Shown here one piece after another: positions 18,945 to 28,122 of a stretch of 64,000 bases of DNA (its first letter is position 1; each line of letters begins with the position of its first letter). The notes under the pieces were generated by a model. That model was not told the DNA's origin. It did no database searches and worked only from the letters and a program-made list of their open reading frames with translations. The DNA comes from Actinomycetota bacterium (GTDB lineage Bacteria; Actinomycetota; UBA4738; HRBIN12). Position numbers and translations under genes: made by a program. Location of the stretch: the NCBI GenBank assembly GCA_005884925.1, contig VAYU01000026.1, positions 41,662 to 105,661 of the forward strand, in the 5' to 3' direction.

Positions 18945-19751
18945 CTACTCGAGCCAGCCCTTCGATCCCACCGATCCGAACGGTCGCGCGAAGTGCGGAA
19001 CCGCGACCCGCCACCCATCGTGGGCAGCTCGCCACAGCAGCAGCCGTCGCGAGGCCGCCCCGAGCTGCGGGTCCTCGTCGTGCGATGACCACCACCCGGG
19101 ATGCGCCGCTTGCGTCGGGAGATGCAACAGATCGCCAGTGAGGAGGATCACGTCGTTCCCGTGGCTGAGGATCACGCTCCGATGGCCGGGCGTGTGCCCG
19201 GGTGTATGGCGGAGCTGCACACCGGGGACCACCTCCCGGTCGGTATCGGTGATCGAGATCATCCCGAGCTCCAGGAGCGAGCTCATCGCATGACGCGCTA
19301 CGTAGTCATCGGCATCCGTACTTCCCGCGAACGCGGACCAGTCCGCTTCGTGCACGTGCACCATCGCGTTCGGGAAGGCGGGCGCACCGCCGATCACGGT
19401 GCCCCCGGCGTGGTCGGCGTGCAGGTGCGTCACCAGGACGTGACGAACCTCGGCAGCCTCCACGTCGGCCCACGGGTCCTCGACGGACTCCTCCCACGGC
19501 GCGTAGGGCGGGAAGTCGCCGACCCCCGTGTCGACGACCACGATCATGCCGGACGGGAGCCGGACCACGAACGCGTGCACGTGCCAGCGCCACCGGTCGG
19601 ACCCGAAGAACGCCCAGGGGCGGCGCTCGCGCTCGCCGTCCCAGTCGACGGTCTGCCCGGGGGATTCGTCGGCGAGCGCGAGCGCCGCCCACCCCTCACA
19701 GATCGTCCGGATCTCGATCGGCCCCACGCGGACCGGCTGGACGTGCGACAT
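18945..19751 (-). CDS. MBL-fold metallo-hydrolase
   Basis: VLVTHLHADHAGGTVIGG...LRHTPGHTPGHRSVIL; start trimmed to MSHVQPVRVG. Confidence 0.88.
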   Translation of the reverse strand: MSHVQPVRVGPIEIRTICEGWAALALADESPGQTVDWDGERERRPWAFFGSDRWRWHVHAFVVRLPSGMIVVVDTGVGDFPPYAPWEESVEDPWADVEAAEVRHVLVTHLHADHAGGTVIGGAPAFPNAMVHVHEADWSAFAGSTDADDYVARHAMSSLLELGMISITDTDREVVPGVQLRHTPGHTPGHRSVILSHGNDVILLTGDLLHLPTQAAHPGWWSSHDEDPQLGAASRRLLLWRAAHDGWRVAVPHFARPFGSVGSKGWLE

Positions 19752-19762
19752 CGCGCCGCAGC

Positions 19763-20353
19763 CTAGCGCTCCAGGTCCTCGGGCCGATCGACGTCGAACA
19801 GCGATCGGCGGCCGGGATCCATCGCGATCCATGTCGTCTCGTCGATCACCACGGTGTCGAGGACGTCCAGCACGTCACCCAGGCGACGGCGGCCGGCGTG
19901 CAGGAGCGTATGGACCGCGTCGGCCGCCGGCCAGGTGCGCAACGCGATCGGGAGCGGACTCCGGCCATCGGCAGTGGCGAGCGCCGCGGCGTCTCCCGGG
20001 CCGTCGTGGAGGGCTCCGACCATCGCGTGGAGCACCGCCGGCTGCAGATCGGGCATGTCGCCGCCCACCACCATGGCGAGGTCCGAGCGGACCGCCGCCA
20101 GGAGCCCGGCATGCAGCCCGGCCAGCGGCCCCTCCCCCTCGCTCGAGTCGCGCACCACCCTCGCGCCCGAGGGCAGGCCCGGATCGGGGGCGGCCGGGCT
20201 CATCACCACGATGACCTCGTCGCTCACCTCGCCGACACGGTTGATCGCTCGATGCAGGAGCGGGGACCCGCGGTACGGAACGAGCAGCTTGTCCGAGCCG
20301 AACCTGGTGGACCGTCCACCGGCGAGGACGATCCCGGCGACGTTCACGGGCAC
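19763..20353 (-). CDS. mobA: Molybdenum cofactor guanylyltransferase
   Basis: VAGIVLAGGRSTRFGSDKLLVPYRGSPLLHRAI...VVGGDMPDLQP. Confidence 0.85.
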   Translation of the reverse strand: MPVNVAGIVLAGGRSTRFGSDKLLVPYRGSPLLHRAINRVGEVSDEVIVVMSPAAPDPGLPSGARVVRDSSEGEGPLAGLHAGLLAAVRSDLAMVVGGDMPDLQPAVLHAMVGALHDGPGDAAALATADGRSPLPIALRTWPAADAVHTLLHAGRRRLGDVLDVLDTVVIDETTWIAMDPGRRSLFDVDRPEDLER

Positions 20354-20357
20354 GACC

Positions 20358-21308
20358 TCAGGTACGGTCCTTCTTCCTCCGCTGCACGTACTGGAACCCG
20401 AATCGGCCCTTGATGCACAGGTGTCCGCTCGTCACGTCGTTGTCGGTGGGGGAGGTGACCTTCACGATCGCGTTGTCCTGGACGTGGAGCTCCAGCTCGC
20501 ACCCGACGCCGCAATAGGGACAGATCGTGTTCGTGACGGTCTGTCGATCCTCGTCCCACGTCCCGGCGGCACGCATGTCGTGCTCGCTCGAGAACATCAA
20601 TGCGCCGGTCGGACACACGCCGATGCAGTTGCCGCAGTACACGCACGCCGACACGTCCAGTGGGACCGCGTACTCGGTCGAGATCCTCGCGTCGAAGCCG
20701 CGACCCGCGACCGCGATCGCGAACGTGTGTTGGGCGTCGGTCCCGCACGCCTCCACGCACTTGTAGCAGAGGACGCATCGGCCGTAGTCACGGACGTAGA
20801 GCTCGTTGTCCACCTTGACGGGTTGCGAGACCGTCTCGGCCCGGGACGGGTCCGGCGACCCGTGGTGATGCCCGGCCCATCTCCGATCCCGCTCGCCGGC
20901 CTCCATCGGGTCCGTCGGAGCGCCGAACCGATCGGGGGCCGCCGCGTACTCGTCCTGCCAGCGATGCCAGTCGGACGATGCGAGGGAGGTGTCGACGCTC
21001 GATCCGAGCAGCTCCATCACGAGCCTGCGGGAGTGACGGACGCGATCGGTGTCGGTCCGGATCTTCATGCCGGCTTCGACCGTGCGCGAGCACGCGGGGA
21101 CGAGGGTGCGGGCGCCCTCGACCTCGACCACGCACACGCGGCATGCGTTGATCGGCGTCAGGTTGTCCGCGTAGCACATGGTGGGGGTGTCGATCCCTTG
21201 GTCGCGGCAGGCGTCCAGGATCGTCGCGCCCTCCGGTACGCGGACGACAACACCGTCGACCTCGGCGTCCAGCAGCCGCCGCGGCGGGGCGACCGGGACC
21301 GCGCTCAT
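20358..21308 (-). CDS. Formate dehydrogenase Fe-S module: 2Fe-2S ferredoxin domain, 4Fe-4S clusters and the detached [4Fe-4S] head domain of the molybdopterin subunit
   Basis: N-term CYADNLTPINACRVCVVEVEGARTLVPACSR; CVLCYKCVEACG; CVYCGNCIGVCPTGAL; C-term CPYCGVGCELELHVQDNAIVKVTS...GHLCIKGRFGFQYVQ, then stop. Start trimmed to ATG 21308. Confidence 0.88.
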   Translation of the reverse strand: MSAVPVAPPRRLLDAEVDGVVVRVPEGATILDACRDQGIDTPTMCYADNLTPINACRVCVVEVEGARTLVPACSRTVEAGMKIRTDTDRVRHSRRLVMELLGSSVDTSLASSDWHRWQDEYAAAPDRFGAPTDPMEAGERDRRWAGHHHGSPDPSRAETVSQPVKVDNELYVRDYGRCVLCYKCVEACGTDAQHTFAIAVAGRGFDARISTEYAVPLDVSACVYCGNCIGVCPTGALMFSSEHDMRAAGTWDEDRQTVTNTICPYCGVGCELELHVQDNAIVKVTSPTDNDVTSGHLCIKGRFGFQYVQRRKKDRT

Positions 21309-23125
21309 GCGCCGCTCCCGTCGAACAACCCGAACGTCGAGATGGCCGAGCCCACGGCGGCCGCCGCCGTCTGTCCCAGCCCGCAGATCGAAGCGTCGCG
21401 CATCACGTCGGCGACATCTTCCAGCAGCGCGAGCTCGTCCGCCCGCGTCCCCAACGTGCGTCCGGAGACCAGGCGGAGCAACGCTTCCTCCTGTCGGACG
21501 GTCCCGACGCGACAGGGCACGCACTGCCCGCACGATTCGTCGCGGAAGAACCGCGCGATCCGCAGGACGAGGTCGACCAGGTCGGTGTCCTCGTCGAAGA
21601 CCATGATCACGCCCGACCCGAGCGTGTAGCCGCCGGCCCGCGCGTCCTCGAACGTGAGCCGCGCGTCGAGCCGATCGGGTCCCACGAAGCCGCCGGCGGC
21701 GCCGCCGAGGAGGACCGCCTTCAGACGCTTCCCCCCACGGACGCCGCCGGCCGACACGATCGCGTCGCCGAGCGTCACCCCGTGCGGATGCTCGTAGACC
21801 CCCGGACGCTCGACGTGGCCGGAAAGGCAGAACAACCGCGTGCCCGTCGAGTCCTCCGTGCCCACCGACGAGTACCCCTGCGCGCCGAGCTCGAGGATCG
21901 GGAGCACGTTGATCAGCGTCTCGACGTTGTTGATCGCCGTCGGCTTGCCGAAGACGCCGCTCGTCACCGGGAACGGCGGCTTGTTCCTCGGTTCGCCCCG
22001 CTTGCCCTCGAGCGAGTTGAACAGCGCCGTCTCCTCCCCGCAGATGTACGCGCCGGCGCCACGGCGGAGCTCGATGTCGAAGCGGAACCCGTGCTCCATG
22101 ACGTCGTCCCCGAGGTACCCGTGGACGCGCGCCTCCGCGACCGCCCGCTCCAGCCGCTCCGTCGCGAGCGGGTACTCACCGCGGATGTAGACGTAGCCCC
22201 GTTCGGCGCCGGTCGCGTAGCCGGCGATCGTCAGCGCCTCGACCACGGAGAACGGATCGAGCTCCATCACGAGACGGTCCTTGAACGTGCCCGGTTCGGA
22301 TTCGTCGGCGTTGCAGATCACGAAGTGTGGCCGGGCCGACTGCTCCGCGACCGCCTTCCACTTGACGCCGGTGGGGAACGCCGCTCCGCCGCGACCGAGG
22401 AGCGTGGCGTCGGTGATCTCGCGGATCGTGCCCTCGGAGCCCAGGTCGATCGCGCGCCGGAGCGCCGCGTAGCCCCCGGCCGCACGGTAGGCATCGATCG
22501 ATGAAGGATCGACCTCGCCGAGCCGTCGGAGCAACCGGAGCCCGGCACGGACGACTGGATCCCACACCTGCGGGGCGGTGACACCCCCCGCACACGTCAC
22601 CGTCGAGTCCGGCGCGACGGCCGCCCGGACGGTCGCGACGGTCGCCTCCCCGAGCGACACGTCCGGGCGGCCGGCGCGCTGCGCGAAGATCGCCGGCGCC
22701 TGCTCGCACATGCCCAGGCAGGGGCTCCTCGTCCACGTCCAATCGCCGTCGGCGCCGAGCGCCTCCAGCTCGGCGACCAGCGCGTTCCCGCCCTGGATCC
22801 GGCAGGCGATGTCGTCGCAGACATGCACCACGGTCTTCGGCTGGGGCTGCACGCTGAACATGGCGTAGAACGTCGCCACCCCGTACGCCTCGGCCGGCGG
22901 CACCGTGAGCCGCTCGCAGATGTAGTTGAGCCCCCCTTCGCTGATCCAGCCTTCGGCGGCATGGAGCGCATGCAGCGCGGGGAGCAACAAGGTCCGGTCC
23001 GCGCGGGTCTCGTGTCCACCGCGAACCACGCGATCGTTCATCGCTGGCTCAGGTCCGAGCAGCCCGTCCACCGCGCGACGCTCCTCGTCGGTCGGCCTGG
23101 CCGTCATCAGATGGAGGTCCATCAA
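21305..23125 (-). CDS. NuoE-NuoF fusion (NAD-linked formate dehydrogenase beta/gamma flavoprotein)
   Basis: NuoE-like ICERLTVPPAEAYGVATFYAMFSVQPQPKTVVHVCDDIACRIQGG fused to NuoF-like LLGRGGAAFPTGVKWKAV...CNADESEPGTFKDR...GAGAYICGEETALFNSLEGKRGEPRNKPP...ESCGQCVPCR. Confidence 0.92.
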   Translation of the reverse strand: MMDLHLMTARPTDEERRAVDGLLGPEPAMNDRVVRGGHETRADRTLLLPALHALHAAEGWISEGGLNYICERLTVPPAEAYGVATFYAMFSVQPQPKTVVHVCDDIACRIQGGNALVAELEALGADGDWTWTRSPCLGMCEQAPAIFAQRAGRPDVSLGEATVATVRAAVAPDSTVTCAGGVTAPQVWDPVVRAGLRLLRRLGEVDPSSIDAYRAAGGYAALRRAIDLGSEGTIREITDATLLGRGGAAFPTGVKWKAVAEQSARPHFVICNADESEPGTFKDRLVMELDPFSVVEALTIAGYATGAERGYVYIRGEYPLATERLERAVAEARVHGYLGDDVMEHGFRFDIELRRGAGAYICGEETALFNSLEGKRGEPRNKPPFPVTSGVFGKPTAINNVETLINVLPILELGAQGYSSVGTEDSTGTRLFCLSGHVERPGVYEHPHGVTLGDAIVSAGGVRGGKRLKAVLLGGAAGGFVGPDRLDARLTFEDARAGGYTLGSGVIMVFDEDTDLVDLVLRIARFFRDESCGQCVPCRVGTVRQEEALLRLVSGRTLGTRADELALLEDVADVMRDASICGLGQTAAAAVGSAISTFGLFDGSGA

Positions 23126-25047
23126 GGCACCTCCGCGAGAAGCTTGTCGATCCGGATCGCGGTCGCCTTGAACTCCGCGGTCCCGGACTTCGGGTCCGCG
23201 GCCTCGATCGTGAGTCGGTTGGTCTCGACCTCGTCGGGGAAGTGCAGCGTCATGAACGCGAGTCCCTGCCGCAGGGCCGAGGAGATGTGCACCGGCGCCT
23301 CGACCTCGCCCCGCCGGGACGACACGAGCACCCGCTCCCCCTCGACGACGCCGAGCGCCTCCGCGTCCGCCGCCGAGAGCTCAACGGCTTCCGGACGCCG
23401 GAGCGGCGAGGTGTAGCCGGCCGTCTGGACCCCGGTGTTGAAGGACTCCAGTCGCCTGCCGGTCGTCAGCCGGATCGGATACTCCTCGCTCAGCAGATCG
23501 ACCGGCGGATCGTCCACCACGACGCTGAAGGGCGCTTTGCGCCCTTGCCGCGCGGGGTCGTCGAAGGCCCACAGCCTTGCGTGCAGGAACTGCGCCCCAT
23601 CCGGGAACTCGTCGTTGCACGGCCATTGCACGCCGCCGCGCTCCTCGATCAACCCCCACGACATGTTCGCGTGCATCGGCGAGAGCGACCGAAGCTCTTC
23701 CCAGGCATCGTAGGCCGTGAGGTCGCCCCAGTCGTAGCCCAACCGGCGCGCGAGCTCCGCGATGATCCAGATGTCGTCCTTCGCCTCTCCGGGAGGATCG
23801 AGGGCCTTGCGGACCCGCTGAACGCGTCGTTCGGAATTGGTGACCGTCCCGTCGGACTCGAACGCGGCGTTCGAGGCAGGGAGGATCACGTCGGCGATCT
23901 CGGCGGTCTTCGTCATCACGATGTCCTGCACGATCAAGGTGTCGAGGTTCTCGAGGAGCGGTGTCGCGTGCGTCGCGTCCGCCTCGGAGCTCACCGGGTT
24001 CTCGCCGATGCAGTAGATCGCGGTGAGCTCGCCGCGATCCATCGCGTGGAACATGTCCGTGAGGTGCCAGCCGTACCGGGGGATGATGGGACGTCCCCAG
24101 GCGGCTTCGAACCGCGCACGTGCATCGGGATCTTCGACGATGTCCTGGAAGCCCGGGAGCTTGTTGGGGATCGCACCCATATCCCCGCCGCCCTGGACGT
24201 TGTTCTGCCCCCGCAGCGGGTTCAGCCCGCTCCCGTACTTGCCCACGTGGCCGGTGAGGAGCCCGAGGTTGATCAAGGCGAGCACGTTGTCGACGGCGGT
24301 GTGGTGCTCGGTGATCCCGAGGGTCCAGCAGATCATGGCCCGGTCGGCCTGCGCGTACAGGTGCGCGACCTCACGGATCACCTCCGCGGGAACGCGCGTG
24401 ACCTCCTCGCCGCGTTCGAGCGTCCACTCCGCAACGCTCTCCGCGTACTCCTCGAAGTTCTCGGTGGCGTTCGCAACGAACGCATGATCCTGCAGGTCGT
24501 TCGCGATGATCTCCTGCGCGATCGTGTTCGACAGCGCGATGTCGGTGCCGACGTCGATCCCGAGCCAGAGGTCCCCGAACGCCGCGGACTCGGTCCGCCG
24601 TGGGTCGACCACGATCAGCTTCGCCCCCCGTTCGAGGGCGCGCAGCACATGGTGGAAGAAGATGGGGTGTGCCGCGCGGGCGTTCGAGCCCCACAGCACG
24701 ATGAGGTCGCTGTTCTCGACCTCCTCATATGAGCTGGTACCGCCACCGGCACCGAAGACCGTGGCCAGACCGACCACGCTTGGAGCGTGTCAGGTGCGGT
24801 TGCAGCTATCGACGTTGTTCGTGCCCAGGACCTGGCGAGCGAACTTCTCTGCGACGAAGTTCATCTCGTTGGTCGCCTTCGAGCACGAGAACAGGCCCGC
24901 TCCCCATCCCGGGTTCCGCTCGACGGCTCGCAGCAGCCCCTCGGCGGCCCGGTCGAGGGCCTCCTCCCAGGTGGCGGTGCGGAGCTCGCCGTTCTCGCGG
25001 ACCATCGGCTCGGTGAGCCGGGTCGGTGCCATCGCCATCGACGCCAT
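23122..25047 (-). CDS. fdhA: Selenocysteine-containing formate dehydrogenase catalytic subunit (lacks its own [4Fe-4S] head domain), read through in-frame TGA at 24790-24792
   Basis: Two track ORFs (24790-25047 and 23122-24777) are in the same frame: ...RLTEPMVRENGELRTATWEEALDRAAEG...LGTNNVDSCNRT[TGA]HAPSVVGLATVFGAGGGTSSYEEVENSDLIVLWGSNARAAHPIFFHHV. This aligns with the E. coli FdhF Sec context NNVDCCARVUHGPSVAGL. Confidence 0.9.
24761..24777 (-). promoter_or_regulatory. Bacterial SECIS-like hairpin
   Basis: Reverse strand GTGGTC-GGTCT-GGCCAC: 6-bp stem (one G:U) with GGUCU apical loop, starting 12 nt after the TGA. As I recall the E. coli fdhF element, loop and spacing are the same. Confidence 0.88.
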
Positions 25048-25234
25048 CTCCTTGTCCGCCGGACCGTCCGGCAGGTCTCGATTCTAGGACCACGGCCTCC
25101 GCAGGCGGGGCCGGCGCGCTTTTTGGCGGCGCGCACGTCGATCAGGGCCGTGCCCGGACGAAACCGCTCTCGGGGTTCGAGCGCGTGCCGAGCGCGATCT
25201 TGCAGAGGACAACCAACGCGCCTACGCTCGCAGC

Positions 25235-25597
25235 GTGACCCGCCTCGACGGCCCGCCTTGGCGCGCCGCTCTCGTGATAGCTCTCGCTCTCTTCGGCTGG
25301 TTCGCTGCGCCGCGATCGAGCGCCGAGCAGTCCGTCGGCCACTCGTTGCCGCCTGTCGCCTCAGCGATCGAGTCACTGCCGTCGGTGCTCGGCGCGGCCT
25401 CTGACCGACCGATCCGTTCCCTCCACACGAGGTTTGGCGAAGGCCAGCGTGCACTCTGGATCATGACGGTGAGCGTTCCCGCCACGGTATCCCTGTCGGT
25501 GCGGAGGAGCTTCCGCTCTCCTCCCTCGTTCCTATCGGCCGGGCCGATCGCGCTGGGCCTCGCCGGTCGAGCCCCGCCTTCGTCGATCAACGCTTGA
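25235..25597 (+). CDS. Hypothetical protein with N-terminal hydrophobic segment
   Basis: MTRLDGPPWRAALVIALALFGWFAAPRSSAEQSV...; low-density region. Confidence 0.3.
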   Translation: MTRLDGPPWRAALVIALALFGWFAAPRSSAEQSVGHSLPPVASAIESLPSVLGAASDRPIRSLHTRFGEGQRALWIMTVSVPATVSLSVRRSFRSPPSFLSAGPIALGLAGRAPPSSINA

Positions 25598-25651
25598 ACA
25601 GCGCCCGGATGGCGTGAGCTCGTTCGCGTCTGATCGATCGAGGGAGGACCG

Positions 25652-25879
25652 ATGACTACTGGAGATATCGTGAGAGAACGGGCGCTGGAGCTCGCTCGCT
25701 CAGAGACGGACCGAGAGCAAGCCGTGTCCGAGTTGCTGATGAGCTGTGGTGGACGGCGAGTGCCCGTGGTCAGTGCCCGTCAACATCTCTTGGCGTCGCT
25801 CGATAGCGTGCCTGATCCGGCAGACGCGATGCAGGCCATCGAGTTCTTGGACGAGTTGCTCGAGAAGCTTCCGATCTAG
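25652..25879 (+). CDS. Hypothetical 75-aa protein
   Basis: GAGGGAGGACCG ribosome-binding site before ATG; balanced composition (MTTGDIVRERALELARSETDREQAVSELLMSCGGRRVPV...). Confidence 0.55.
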   Translation: MTTGDIVRERALELARSETDREQAVSELLMSCGGRRVPVVSARQHLLASLDSVPDPADAMQAIEFLDELLEKLPI

Positions 25880-26001
25880 CGGGGGCATCCTCGCTCGAGG
25901 CTCGTAAGACCCTGGATCGGTCGACTCCGCCAACCCCCCCGTCCCAAACGGCGCATCGGAACAGCCGACACGAGCGACGACGATAGGTCGGCGACCTCGA
26001 G

Positions 26002-26163
26002 TCAGTCGTGGGTCTTGCGCTCGCCGCGGGCGAAGTCCGGTCCCTCATCGGGGGTCGGATTCGTGCGCTCGCCGGGGGCGAAGTCCGGTCCCTCATCGGG
26101 GGTCGGATTCGTGCGCTCGCCGGGGGCGAAGTCGCCCCCTCCCGGGCGCTTCTTCTTGGTCAT
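26002..26163 (-). CDS. 53-aa repeat microprotein
   Basis: MTKKKRPGGGDFAPGERTNPTPDEGPDFAPGERTNPTPDEGPDFARGERKTHD; three copies of a 16-aa unit; GGAGGTCC upstream of the ATG. Confidence 0.55.
   Translation of the reverse strand: MTKKKRPGGGDFAPGERTNPTPDEGPDFAPGERTNPTPDEGPDFARGERKTHD
26020..26136. repeat. 48-bp tandem repeat (about 2.5 copies)
   Basis: GGGCGAAGTCCGGTCCCTCATCGGGGGTCGGATTCGTGCGCTCGCCGG repeated at exactly 48-bp spacing (CGAAGTC at 26031, 26079, 26127). Confidence 0.92.
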
Positions 26164-26499
26164 CCTCGGACCTCCTCCTGTTTCGACCAAGAGACTGAGA
26201 GGAGTCATCGGGCCTCGATCGCCTCCGAGACACTCGATGCGACTGACGCTTCCGCGCAAGTCCTGGGGCTTCGACCACTCCCGACGCATCGAGGGTTACC
26301 TCGTTCCCAGTTTCCGACCGACCTCGCCGAAGCGCAAGGCACGTCTCTAGGCGCGCAGCAGGCGCTGCTCGAGGCGGGAGCCGGTGCCAGGTCTGGAGCC
26401 ACAGGAACTGCTGGGAGCCGAGCGGGACGCCAGGCACTGGGACCGCAAGTCAGCAACGAGGCCGCTCCCCCGAACCTCTCCTAGGCCAGCCGTTTCGGT

Positions 26500-26583
26500 G
26501 CTGCTACTGGATCTCCACCTCCACCCCACGGAAGCAGGTCGTGAGGTGGTCATTCACAAGACCGCACGCCTGCATGAAGGCGA
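26500..26583 (-). pseudogene. Remnant of the 3' end of a second tag gene
   Basis: Reverse strand encodes FMQACGLVNDHLTTCFRGVEVEIQ*, nearly identical in DNA to the 3' end of tag at 28116-28194; no upstream coding match seen. Confidence 0.75.
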
Positions 26584-27288
26584 GGGTCCTCCTACATCCC
26601 CCATAGAAGCTGAGCGAGCACGAAAGAGCAAAGACCAGCGAGGATCAGATCCACAACGCCGATGATGCGAACGCGATGCAACGTTGAGGCTCTTGCGTTG
26701 CTTTAGGGTCAGGTATCTCACCGGTGATTCCTTCGAAGAAGCGACCGACATAGGCGGCACCGGATCGGCCTCGCTTCCGCATCAGGATCCTCCGCCGCCA
26801 CCGGCTGATCCGAGCTGGCACGAGGATCTCGCCGAGGGCGACCGCGACCCACCCAGCCACGACGGCGACCGCCAGGACATCGAACAGGCAGATACCGGTT
26901 CACCTCGTGCCCTCGGTCGCGCTGCATCTCGCACCCGTACCCGACCCCGACGGAAGTCCTGGTCAGAACAGCGCTGCGACTTCCCGAATCGAAGGGTCCG
27001 CTCAGGCGTAAGGATCCACGATCTCCTGGGATCGGAAGCATGACGCTGCGTGCGAATCGACCATAACTCTCTCGGCTCTCGTGGAATACCTGAGCGCGAC
27101 GCTGATCGGCCACATGGCCGACCACGACAAGCCATCGGAGGCAGCGTTTGAGATGCGGTACCCCGGCCAGGACGGCTGATCAGGGCGGTATCTCCCTGGG
27201 GCCCGCTGCCCTCCCGTGACACGCCGGCCGGCGGCGGGGTCCTGGGGCCGGCGATCGCGCGGCGGTTACGGGACGTAGAGTGCCGGCC

Positions 27289-27510
27289 ATGGCAGACAAA
27301 CCCACCCCAGCCGAGGACGCACGGCGAGTGGTCGCGCAGGCCCAGCAGATCACCGCCAACATCCGGCAGAACGAGCAGGCGATCCTGGCGATGACCGATG
27401 ACGAGCTGAGCACATTCAAGTCCGATCTCGAAGTCGCGTACGCCACGATCGAGGCCGCGCTCGCGCAGACCAGGACGCTGCTTGCCGTGCGCCGCCCCGA
27501 CGACACGTGA
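27289..27510 (+). CDS. Hypothetical protein
   Basis: MADKPTPAEDARRVVAQAQQITANIRQNEQAILAMTDDELSTFKSDLEVAYATIEAALAQTRTLLAVRRPDDT; helical composition. Confidence 0.5.
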   Translation: MADKPTPAEDARRVVAQAQQITANIRQNEQAILAMTDDELSTFKSDLEVAYATIEAALAQTRTLLAVRRPDDT

Positions 27511-27794
27511 ACGTTCGCGAGCTGATCGTGCGCTCGGTGCGCTCGACCCGACGCTGCCCGTCGTCGCGGAGATCGTCGAAACCGGAGAGTCGATCCCGAT
27601 CGACGTCGTGGCGGTGGCCGGCGTGATTTACGAAGACGAACCGGCGCACGATGTCGCGGTCCTCAGGCCATTGGAGGACTGGCAGGCGGGCTGACGCCGC
27701 GACCGGGGCGGCCTCCCGTCCACCCGGCCCGGTGGTGCGTCGCGCGGCTACGTCGTGATCGAGACGGTGAACGCCACGAGCGATCCGGTAAGGA

Positions 27795-28019
27795 TCACGG
27801 TACGTTCGGCCGAAGTGCCACCGATCGTGCGGCCGTAGCCTGCAGAAGCTCGATCGCGTGGTCAACGCAGGCCACGTCGATGAACGAGTGGGTGATCTCC
27901 TGAGCCGCTTCGGCTCGGGGGTCGCCCTTCGTGTAGCCGGCCAGATCGGCGGCCGCCTGCTGCAACGCGACGGTGAGGTGAACCAACATCCTGTCCATGG
28001 TGCGCTTTTCCTCCTGCAC
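27795..28019 (-). CDS. Hypothetical protein
   Basis: MQEEKRTMDRMLVHLTVALQQAAADLAGYTKGDPRAEAAQEITHSFIDVACVDHAIELLQATAARSVALRPNVP. Confidence 0.45.
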   Translation of the reverse strand: MQEEKRTMDRMLVHLTVALQQAAADLAGYTKGDPRAEAAQEITHSFIDVACVDHAIELLQATAARSVALRPNVP

Positions 28020-28122
28020 CGGCGCTTGTTGCGCCGCTTGGCACCAACAGTGTGAACAGCGCCCCCGACATGGAAACGGCCGGTGGATAAGTCAGGGGGA
28101 TGCGGGTGGCGTCCGGGTACTG

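Noticed and set aside
24761-24777. GTG at 24777 as the true start of the FDH catalytic gene
   Set aside because: It lies within the conserved FDH core; the upstream in-frame segment carries the conserved sequence and the SECIS hairpin explains the intervening TGA.
23122-25047. Nonsense-mutation pseudogene interpretation of the FDH gene
   Set aside because: TGA falls exactly at the catalytic Sec/Cys position, flanks are intact and a SECIS-like hairpin is correctly placed.
26020-26136. CRISPR-like array
   Set aside because: It is a direct 48-bp tandem repeat without unique spacers, and it encodes a periodic peptide.
26645-26860. 71-aa minus-strand ORF with hydrophobic N-terminus
   Set aside because: Possible small membrane protein, but start unclear and no supporting context.
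27482-27694. 70-aa plus-strand ORF
   Set aside because: Possible C-terminal fragment (PTLPVVAEIVETGESIPIDVVAVAGVIYEDEPAHDVAVL) but no convincing start or family; not called.
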